Positions 34,901 through 40,985 of a stretch of DNA of 40,985 bases are shown piece by piece. The notes under the pieces are model-generated. The model had not been told where the DNA came from. It did not search any database and saw nothing but the letters and a program-made list of their open reading frames with translations. Numbering within the stretch: position 1 is the stretch's first letter; every line of letters starts with the position of its first letter. The position numbers and the translations under genes were made by a program. The stretch is from assembly GCF_029258205.1 (NCBI RefSeq), contig NZ_JARHZJ010000091.1, positions 1 through 40,985 on the forward strand, written 5' to 3'. The DNA is from Clostridium sp. Lineage in GTDB: Bacteria; Bacillota; Clostridia; Clostridiales; Clostridiaceae.

Positions 34901-37129
34901 TCTAATTGTAGCATTTTCAGACATATTAAATAAATATTTAAAATGGTCTACAAACTCTTCAATTTTTTCTGTAACAAGTTTAGATACAAATTCTCTAGAA
35001 CCCTTATATCTTGGTAATTTTTCATCAACATAATACTTCCATTCTGGAGAATGTAATTGCTCCATTGGGATGTATAGTAAATCTTTATCTTCTCCAACTA
35101 TATATGGTAAAAGATATGTTGAAGTAAATCTTTTAATAATTTCATCAGATAACTCTTCATCCCCAAGATCATTATTTATTTTTAATTGGTAAGCTATATT
35201 TAAAGGATGTAATGGTGTGAAAATTAATTCTTTATCTTCTATTTCTCTTTTTATTGCTCCTAATTTTAAAAGGTTTTTCTCTTCATTATTTAAATATCCT
35301 GCTTCATGAATTGAATTTAAAGCTTCCAAATAAACCCTTATAAAGTCACCATATAATAATTTCACTTCATCACTTAAATAAGTCAAACTAGGTAATTTTT
35401 CAGATTTTTTATAATACTCTAAAATATTAGAATAAGCTTCTCTAACTTTAGGATATATTGAAATATCAATACTTTCTAATCCTTCTTGGTTTTCAAGAAA
35501 ATAAAAACCTCCATCTTCTATTATTTGTTTTTCTAAAGCAAGATTTTTCCTAAATTCATCTCTTATTAAATATTCTTTAGTTCCAAAACCTAACTTAGTG
35601 TCTCCAATATATTTAAAATCTGTTTTCTTTTCTCTTTTTAATTTTAGTACTTTTATTCCTGTTGCATATTCTAATGTTTGATTTGTACCTATTATTCCAA
35701 AAGGTATAATTTCATTTTCAATCTTAGCATTAAATCTAATAAGCTCTTCATCATTCTCATAATTAAAATCTTCTGATATTTTAATTTTCATTAATTCTTG
35801 TGGGTTAATATCAATCTGTTCATTATTGCAAATCAACTCATAAAAGCCTTCTTCTTCTCCAAATTCATTAAATATAATACTTGATTCATTTGTATTTATA
35901 GAAATATAGTTATAATTTTTCTTAACAACTAATGAATATTTAGACTTTATCCATTCTAAGTAGTTTTTATTAATATTTAAAACTACTATTTTGAATTCAA
36001 ATTTAATTTTTTCTGGATTATAAACAACTTTATAGAATTTTGAATTAAATTCATCAATCTTTAGAGTAACTTTTAATTTTCTATCATAAGTAGTAGCTTC
36101 CAAATCACCTATTATTGCTTTTTCATTAATATATTCTTTTTTTAGTTTTCCATCAAAAGTAAATTCTAAATTTATTTCCTCTAAGTTATCTTCGTTAAAA
36201 ATTATTATATTTCTAATTCTTGATTTAGACTTAGAAGTTCCCTCTTCTTTATCCCACCCTAAGGAAGATCCAATATACTCTAGAGGTTTTATTTGCTTTT
36301 TATCTTCAGCAGATTTTTTAACATAATTATAATTAACATCTTTCCAGTCATCAGATTTTAATTTATCAATTCCTTTATCATCAAAGTATTTTTCTAATTG
36401 AGTTTCTGGATTACCATAATTATGTATTTCATCTACTCTGCTAAAATATAGAGCATTTTCACTTATTTTATTTTTAAGTTCTTTTCCTGACAAATTTCCC
36501 AATGTACTATCATAAAATAAACCAAAATTTCTATACTCATTTTTAGCTATATAGCCTTTATTTATTATTTCTAATATTTCTTTATATTCAAAAATAGAAT
36601 TATTATCTTGGAAAATAGAATTTTTCTTTCTTTCTAGATCCTTTTCAACAATAACCTTGTCCACTTTACTAAGATTATTATTTAAAATTTTCTCTTTAAT
36701 ATTATTTTGAATATAATTAACATGAAATGGCATACCTTCCTTTGAGAAAGATTCAGTACCACCTATAATGCTATCTAATGTTGTATTGTGAATAAATAGT
36801 ATTCCTTTATTCTCATACCCTTTTTCATGCCCAACCATGTTTCTAAGTCTAGTTAAAAAGTCTGGTTGAACATTATCAATAGTAGCCGCTACTATTAAAT
36901 CCTTACCATTTTGAAAATTTAATTTATATGATTTATACTTAATATTTCCATTTCCATCTTTATATTCATAAGTTTCACTTAAAGTATTTTCCTTTAAAAT
37001 ATTATATAAAGTTCTCACTTGTTCTTCAGTTTCAAATTGAATATTATATTTTGCTCCTGAATTTAAAGGATTATCTTTAAAAAATTCTAAAATTCTTTCT
37101 GATAAATAACTATAAAATTGATCTAACAT
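31949..37129 (-). CDS. dptH: DptH (DndH): large ATPase of the phosphorothioate restriction complex
   Basis: DptH is the core of the DptFGH complex that damages DNA lacking phosphorothioates. The 1726-aa protein has an uncharacterised N-terminal bulk and a C-terminal HerA/FtsK-type motor: Walker A GTMGTGKT (1379-1386) and Walker B IILVDEAD (DEAD at 1611-1614). About residue 1240-1330 a Glu/Asp/Asn/Lys-rich linker separates the halves. ATG 37129 is preferred because GGGGA stands 8 bases upstream; a GTG at 37144 is possible. Either way the gene overlaps dptG. Confidence 0.9.
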   Translation of the reverse strand: MLDQFYSYLSERILEFFKDNPLNSGAKYNIQFETEEQVRTLYNILKENTLSETYEYKDGNGNIKYKSYKLNFQNGKDLIVAATIDNVQPDFLTRLRNMVGHEKGYENKGILFIHNTTLDSIIGGTESFSKEGMPFHVNYIQNNIKEKILNNNLSKVDKVIVEKDLERKKNSIFQDNNSIFEYKEILEIINKGYIAKNEYRNFGLFYDSTLGNLSGKELKNKISENALYFSRVDEIHNYGNPETQLEKYFDDKGIDKLKSDDWKDVNYNYVKKSAEDKKQIKPLEYIGSSLGWDKEEGTSKSKSRIRNIIIFNEDNLEEINLEFTFDGKLKKEYINEKAIIGDLEATTYDRKLKVTLKIDEFNSKFYKVVYNPEKIKFEFKIVVLNINKNYLEWIKSKYSLVVKKNYNYISINTNESSIIFNEFGEEEGFYELICNNEQIDINPQELMKIKISEDFNYENDEELIRFNAKIENEIIPFGIIGTNQTLEYATGIKVLKLKREKKTDFKYIGDTKLGFGTKEYLIRDEFRKNLALEKQIIEDGGFYFLENQEGLESIDISIYPKVREAYSNILEYYKKSEKLPSLTYLSDEVKLLYGDFIRVYLEALNSIHEAGYLNNEEKNLLKLGAIKREIEDKELIFTPLHPLNIAYQLKINNDLGDEELSDEIIKRFTSTYLLPYIVGEDKDLLYIPMEQLHSPEWKYYVDEKLPRYKGSREFVSKLVTEKIEEFVDHFKYLFNMSENATIRLNLINTGDSKEILQGIFKYYVKKLKAGDSILPIDLFIYSDKNITNAFEEIAFNEDISSIKGLYGIDLRVDNMSEEDVLNLYREKVKFYTKKIQDEIEYAHITFLEMSDDIKTIISNMSDIPSGVILNGEISGIPSVFLGDSYRTGFGTKYTNVDTELMNVAIKLNALNTASNGDPFDSNRCKAISVSNESKYSLDNIYNSSHWVTFINPKVDLNFFKNDPNAKDLLIIHYSDQYTTAGGYDAITVTRKSTPYQRVIEEFLDNNYIENSKEFSPMIINMFNAINGDWLLRMLSSKSYFPKEKISILSAIKLALAKFKNENITWIPISLEEILRVSGGVGLKQSDGFFSVKNLGFDNNGATSDDILLVGIEERNDDVFVHYYPIEVKIGINDDSYIEKGITQAKKTKSLLKEILLLKEGEKHLNKKRVYRNFLMQLIVSSAEKLNLYGVCDNQNLEKIIDSDLRRKLLNEEYTIIDSMDEIIGQAAVVSFKNGATKNTSKIINDVMLIEMQSQYGMQFITKTVSEIEELIPKVDFSEVENVEYVNDQSVDNKEIIDDTENKNSIKKEIVYNDKVEEIVKISENGSENCKQTIACYNSKVEEERNMEIIFGTNEKNNRKIIFYPNDTNKVLHTNTGIIGTMGTGKTQFTKSVITQIHRESNHNVYGKDIGILIFDYKGDYNKSKKDFIEATDAKVFELYSLPFNPLSVIKGPNSKPMLPLHTANSLKETITKGFRLGNKQETVLRELIMEAYKKRGIIKNNQETWNKPAPTLKDVYDVYESREDLKKDDSLYSALSNLIDFEIFEPDPFKTKSLFEIIDGVTVIDLSGYDEGIQNLVVAITLDLFYAQMQAGGHSKIEGNLRQLNKIILVDEADNFLSKDFTALKKILKEGREFGVGTILSTQLLTHFSTDKNDYANYILNWVVHRVDDLNNRDVKKLFNAQSKQEEDKIVTTIKGLAKHHSLVKIGDSERPSFMKDLAFWELLKN

Positions 37130-38498
37130 ATTGTGCATCCCCACTATCTGATTTCTTTTCTAGTAAGTTTAATTTTTCGTACAATTGAATTATTTTTTTG
37201 CTTGAGTCCATATCAAAGAATAATCCTCTTTTTTCAAACTCTTCAAATAAAACATTTAATTTAAGCTTTTTATTATTATTTATGCAAATTTTTGTCATTA
37301 AAATTATATCTTCTTCAGTTAAATTTAAATTGTACCCTAAAGAACCTCTTCTCTTTGCAAAATTCTTTTCAACAAACTTTACAAACCAATTTCTATAAGC
37401 TTTATAAGCCCTATTTCTAGTATCTTTTTTTTCAAATTGATATTCTAAAGAATCATAAAGTTTATACACCTTATCAAAACCATTAACCGAACTTTGTTTT
37501 GAAGTTACTTTAAACTCATCCCATGAAACATCTTTTATTTGATTTTGATACTTATCTATAACTTCTTCTAAATTACTTTCTAACTCATATTTATCTAAAT
37601 TATTATAAACTTCTACTAATTCTAAATAACCAAGCTGTTCATCGCTATTATTTGTATTTAATATCTCCAATGTTATAGCATGAGAAAATAAAGAGTTAAT
37701 TTCATTCTTTAATAAGTTCCAACCAAGTCTATATCCAGTTCTATTTTTTGAAATACTTTCCCAAGACAATGTATAATAAATTTTTTCAACTTTATCTAAT
37801 TCGGCATTTTCAAATTTATTTAATTTTATACTTAATTGTGAAACATAAAACATATAGTAATATTCTAATAACCTTTTTAAAGAATTCTTATACAATTCTT
37901 CATTCTTTATTAAAAAGCTAAAGTCTTTTATAAACATATCCTTTACATAAGGAACATAACATTTATATTCATCTATGTTATATTCTTTTTCTTTTAATGT
38001 TGGCAATGCTTTTAATACTAATTTGTTTAATATATTTTTTATTTCAGTATCATAATAGAATAATGCTTCTTTTTTAACATTTTCATCAATTAATACTGAG
38101 TATAAAAATTTGGCCATTTTTTCGTCTGAATTTGTTGAACTTATATAATTTAATGTTCTAATATCAAAGTTAACTAAATTCTCATCTTCTATAAACATTG
38201 TCTTTACTATATCTTTAAATGTCTCTTCACTTAAATCTCCTTCATATTCACCAATTTGCTCTGAAACTTCTTCTATAAATTCTTCACAATTAAAATCTCC
38301 CTTTATTTCTTTGTTTGAAATAAATCTAGAAAAACTTCCAAGAACTCCTGAAAAATCATAAACTAATGCCTTTTCATTAGCTACATATGGTAGAAGTTTA
38401 TATTTAGCTCCTTGTTTATGAGTTAATCCCTTTTCTGTAAACTTAAAATCCTTATCAAACTGCTCTATATCTACTTTGTAATTACTAAATTCATTCAT
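37110..38498 (-). CDS. dptG: DptG (DndG): subunit of the phosphorothioate restriction complex
   Basis: A 462-aa protein in the dptF-G-H order and of the usual size for DptG. No enzymatic motif is visible; its assignment rests on position and length plus general similarity. Its SD (GTGGAGATTT) is formed by the last codons of dptF, and its end overlaps dptH by 20 bases or more, so the three are translated together. In studied systems DptG is needed with F and H for restriction. Confidence 0.85.
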   Translation of the reverse strand: MNEFSNYKVDIEQFDKDFKFTEKGLTHKQGAKYKLLPYVANEKALVYDFSGVLGSFSRFISNKEIKGDFNCEEFIEEVSEQIGEYEGDLSEETFKDIVKTMFIEDENLVNFDIRTLNYISSTNSDEKMAKFLYSVLIDENVKKEALFYYDTEIKNILNKLVLKALPTLKEKEYNIDEYKCYVPYVKDMFIKDFSFLIKNEELYKNSLKRLLEYYYMFYVSQLSIKLNKFENAELDKVEKIYYTLSWESISKNRTGYRLGWNLLKNEINSLFSHAITLEILNTNNSDEQLGYLELVEVYNNLDKYELESNLEEVIDKYQNQIKDVSWDEFKVTSKQSSVNGFDKVYKLYDSLEYQFEKKDTRNRAYKAYRNWFVKFVEKNFAKRRGSLGYNLNLTEEDIILMTKICINNNKKLKLNVLFEEFEKRGLFFDMDSSKKIIQLYEKLNLLEKKSDSGDAQYVRSIL

Positions 38499-38500
38499 TT

Positions 38501-40288
38501 TTAAATCTCCACAAATCTATACATCTCAAATTCGTCATCATATTGTAATCTATATTTTTTATTGTTATCTCTATTTTTTTCTGTAAATAAAAGGCTTTCA
38601 TCTTGAGAACCAGCAGCATCTAATTTATTTATAAATTCAACAAATTTAACAAATTGATTTTTATCTTTTTTATTTGGTCTATATCCATCATTAACCTTTT
38701 TTAATAATTTATACAATGAATAATCTACATCTATTATTTCTGAAACTTCTAGTCTATTACTTTTAAACTTAATTTCCATAGTATTTAAGAATTTTATTAA
38801 TTCATTATCTTTATTACTTGGTAAATTACTTATATCAGCTTTAAATTCAATTTCTTCACTAACCTTATATTTATTTTGATTTTTTCCAATAAAAATATTT
38901 ATACTATCTTTATCAGCTTCTCCATTCCATTTTAAAATTCCATTCTTTATAAATCTATATAAATCTTTAAGCTTGGCTTTTTCTCCTTTATTCCAATAAT
39001 AAAGGTTTGTTACAAACTCATAATAAATATCATCTTTTAGTGAAAATAAATCATTTTTTCCATACAGTAAATAACTTCTAATAAATAATTTTAATAAATC
39101 AACTTTTACTTTATTTATTATCTCTGTTTCAGTATTAATATTACCTAGAAAAGCTGATGGATAATCAATATTTTCATCAAATAATTCAATTAAATTAGTT
39201 GAGTTATTAAACTTAATAACAAAATCATCTAAAGCTTCGGTCCTCATATTTAATGGATCTAATTTATTTAAACCCTCAAATATTGGTGATAGTTCTTTAT
39301 GACTAAATAATATATTAGGCATTAATGAATCTATATATTCTTTTGCTTTTAGTCCTTCTATTTTTTTTTTAAACATTGGTGAATTAATATCTATATACGT
39401 TCTAGATATTAATATGTCATGTAAAAAATTCAATAAAGCTCTAGTTGATATTATAATTTTATTCTTAATTATTACTTGAACAAGCAACTCCACAATACTT
39501 TTTTGAATATCATCATCACTTAAAAGCTCATAATTTACTTTTATAGGACATGCTTTTGCAATTGAACAATTTGTACAATTTTCTTTATATGATTTATAAA
39601 AACAATTTAAATCTGATTTATTCGTAAGTTTTCCAAGTAAATCTTTTATATATTTAGATTTAATTTTACCATATTCTATTGTATATATATGATAATCACA
39701 AAAATTTACGAATTGAATATTACTCCCTGGATCAAAATCATTCTCAACTATAGCCTGTTCAAGTATCTTATTTTTATCTACATACTGTTTTAATTTAGTA
39801 AATCTTGAACCATATTTAGAATCAATAAAATTATTCAAAGTTCCAAGATTTATAGCTAATATGAATTTTTGATTACTTAAATCAATTTTTTCATCACTAA
39901 ATTCATCTAGCACATTATTTAAAGTATCCATAGAAGTTTGATTAGGTTCTAAACTTTCTGTAGCATCGTTATGAAGTTTAAACTTTGAAATAACCTCAGG
40001 ATATTTATCTTTAAAATAAGATATTAAATGTGATTTACCATCTCCTACACTACCACAAACCAATATAAGTTGTGAGTTGTCACTTTTAGAAACATTTATT
40101 ATAAGCTCTTCAAGTTTACTTTGAACATTTCTTTCTATATGCATATATTTTTTAAAATCACTAAAACTATTTAATCCTTCTACAGCTTCTTTAGAAGATT
40201 CCTTTAATTTAGCTAATTCATCTATTAAGCATTTTTTGTTTAACTCTTGTATTTTATTATTAGAATCGATACCAGCATTAAAGTCCAC
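38501..40288 (-). CDS. dptF: DptF (DndF): P-loop ATPase subunit of the phosphorothioate restriction complex
   Basis: The 595-aa protein has a Walker A GSVGDGKS (79-86) following LILVC and a cysteine cluster C229, C238, C241, C247 (NCTNCSIAKACPI) that may bind zinc or an Fe-S cluster. DptF is the partner ATPase of DptG and DptH. Translation starts at GTG 40288, eight bases after AAAGGAG. First gene of the minus-strand operon, with a consensus-like promoter about 100 bases upstream. Confidence 0.9.
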   Translation of the reverse strand: MDFNAGIDSNNKIQELNKKCLIDELAKLKESSKEAVEGLNSFSDFKKYMHIERNVQSKLEELIINVSKSDNSQLILVCGSVGDGKSHLISYFKDKYPEVISKFKLHNDATESLEPNQTSMDTLNNVLDEFSDEKIDLSNQKFILAINLGTLNNFIDSKYGSRFTKLKQYVDKNKILEQAIVENDFDPGSNIQFVNFCDYHIYTIEYGKIKSKYIKDLLGKLTNKSDLNCFYKSYKENCTNCSIAKACPIKVNYELLSDDDIQKSIVELLVQVIIKNKIIISTRALLNFLHDILISRTYIDINSPMFKKKIEGLKAKEYIDSLMPNILFSHKELSPIFEGLNKLDPLNMRTEALDDFVIKFNNSTNLIELFDENIDYPSAFLGNINTETEIINKVKVDLLKLFIRSYLLYGKNDLFSLKDDIYYEFVTNLYYWNKGEKAKLKDLYRFIKNGILKWNGEADKDSINIFIGKNQNKYKVSEEIEFKADISNLPSNKDNELIKFLNTMEIKFKSNRLEVSEIIDVDYSLYKLLKKVNDGYRPNKKDKNQFVKFVEFINKLDAAGSQDESLLFTEKNRDNNKKYRLQYDDEFEMYRFVEI

Positions 40289-40384
40289 TTAAATTCTCCT
40301 TTATATCTAATTTTTTTAGTTATTTATTATAAAAAATCCAATAATTCTTTCAAAAAATTCTATAAAAACCAATAATATATTCTT

Positions 40385-40413
40385 ATTATAAAATCTCTAC
40401 GTTCAATTGTCCA
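40385..40413 (-). promoter_or_regulatory. Sigma-A promoter of the dptFGH operon
   Basis: TGGACA (40413-40408), a 17-base spacer and TATAAT (40390-40385) on the minus strand. The leader of about 90 bases contains two imperfect direct repeats ATTATTGG(A)TTTTTATA, about 33 bases apart, which could bind a regulator. Confidence 0.75.
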
Positions 40414-40495
40414 ATTCCTTGTATTAATTACATATTTATAATTAAGCATAAAATTAAAAGATAGTTTAAAACCACCTTTTAATAATAACAAATAT

Positions 40496-40714
40496 CTATA
40501 ACTTTTTAAGATACTCCTCATAATCATTTATACTTTTTATTTCATATTGAATTACTTAATTAAAGAGCTCCTCCTCTGATTTAAATAATTTCGCTATTTT
40601 ACTCTTACTATTTTTAAACTGTTCAAAATCAACATCATTAAAAATTCTATCTATGTAAAACTATCCATTCATTTCAACTATATAATCTGTATACTCATCT
40701 TTTCCACCTGATAT
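40496..40714 (-). pseudogene. Decayed ORF of unknown function
   Basis: One minus-strand frame from 40714 to the TAG at 40496 reads as protein-like sequence (GGKDEYTDYIVEMNG, FYIDRIFNDVDFEQFKNS, VIQYEIKSINDYEEYLKKL) but is interrupted by two in-frame stops (TAG after EMNG, TAA after EELFN). The residue composition is far from random AT-rich translation, so a dead gene is likely. Family not recognised. It separates the dpt promoter from the IS element. Confidence 0.5.
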
Positions 40715-40729
40715 TTAACTGATTAATTG

Positions 40730-40985
40730 TAAAATGAAATTGAACTAAATAAAAAATCCATGGTGGATTAACCTGTGTTATGATTTAATCGCAACAAAAA
40801 ATAAAACACACAGAAGATAATCACCATGGACTATCAAAATCATAGCACAGAGTCAAGAAAAAAATAAACACTTAAATATGAAAGAGCGTATGATAGTTGA
40901 AATATGTCTTAAAAATGGCTTTTCAGCTTACAAAATAGCAAAAGAACTAAATAGACCTATAAATACCGTTTTAAACGAAATACGC
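40730..40985 (+). mobile_element. Left end of an IS30-family insertion sequence (continues past window)
   Basis: The sequence contains the beginning of an IS30-type transposase and a leader with an inverted repeat (TCCATGGTGGATTA at about 40767-40780 and TAATCACCATGGA at about 40818-40830) that can fold over the first ATG. The exact left terminal repeat cannot be fixed without the right end; it should lie near 40730-40760. Confidence 0.65.
40878..40985 (+). CDS. IS30-family transposase, N-terminal HTH (partial)
   Basis: From ATG 40878 the frame reads MKERMIVEICLKNGFSAYKI and continues AKELNRPINTVLNEIR to the window edge, the typical IS30 helix-turn-helix opening. The protein probably began upstream at ATG 40826 (MDYQNHSTES), but the A7 run after it throws that frame onto TAA; with one A fewer the two join as RKNKHLNMKER. 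The copy is thus either started at 40878 or disrupted by a homopolymer slip. Confidence 0.75.
   Translation, partial: MKERMIVEICLKNGFSAYKIAKELNRPINTVLNEIR

Noticed and set aside
1-40985. CRISPR array, tRNA or rRNA genes
   Set aside because: No regularly spaced repeats outside coding SH3 repeats, and no tRNA cloverleaf or rRNA sequence seen on either strand.

Overview
The window looks like chromosomal DNA of Clostridium perfringens or a very close relative. It is strongly AT-rich, with clostridial Shine-Dalgarno sequences. The first complete gene encodes a 1001-residue GH84 protein with the length and domain order of C. perfringens NagJ, and its catalytic Asp pair falls at 297/298.

Layout. 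1-599: 5' end of a probable Fe-S scaffold-type gene (minus) behind a Fur-like box. 600-9185: nagJ, a superoxide dismutase, a divergent 14-TM drug-efflux protein, mgtE with a small membrane protein, and a frameshifted DUF218 gene. mgtE is preceded by a leader that encodes a 33-aa, MgtL-like peptide and can form two mutually exclusive stems, one of which hides the mgtE ribosome-binding site. 9454-19579: cold-shock protein, an HMA-fold protein without its CxxC, a Gfo/Idh/MocA oxidoreductase, a full MprF next to a flippase-only MprF paralogue, a membrane-anchored hypothetical, a translationally coupled coiled-coil pair, a Bax-inhibitor-like protein and a zinc-ribbon membrane protein. 19609-20811: a graveyard of Fe-S redox genes (nfnB, nfnA and asrC-like remnants). 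21004-23358: a large SH3-repeat cysteine-peptidase-like protein without a signal peptide.

23657-40288 is a DNA phosphorothioation defence island in two convergent operons. The plus operon dndB-C-D-E-A makes the sulfur modification: cysteine desulfurase DndA, Fe-S PP-loop protein DndC, SMC-like ATPase DndD, DNA-binding DndE and the DGQHR protein DndB. The minus operon carries dptF-G-H plus a DUF262-DUF1524 nuclease resembling SspE/GmrSD. Both operons have readable sigma-A promoters, and a perfect 12-bp palindrome lies between the dndB promoter and its ribosome-binding site. The island is followed by a decayed ORF and the left end of an IS30-family element that runs off the window.

The two points that most deserve follow-up are the mgtE leader (a candidate ribosome-based Mg2+ sensor in a Gram-positive) and the coupling of a Dnd modification module to both DptFGH and an SspE-like nuclease. 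All functional statements are inferred from sequence and family knowledge; no searches or folding programs were run.
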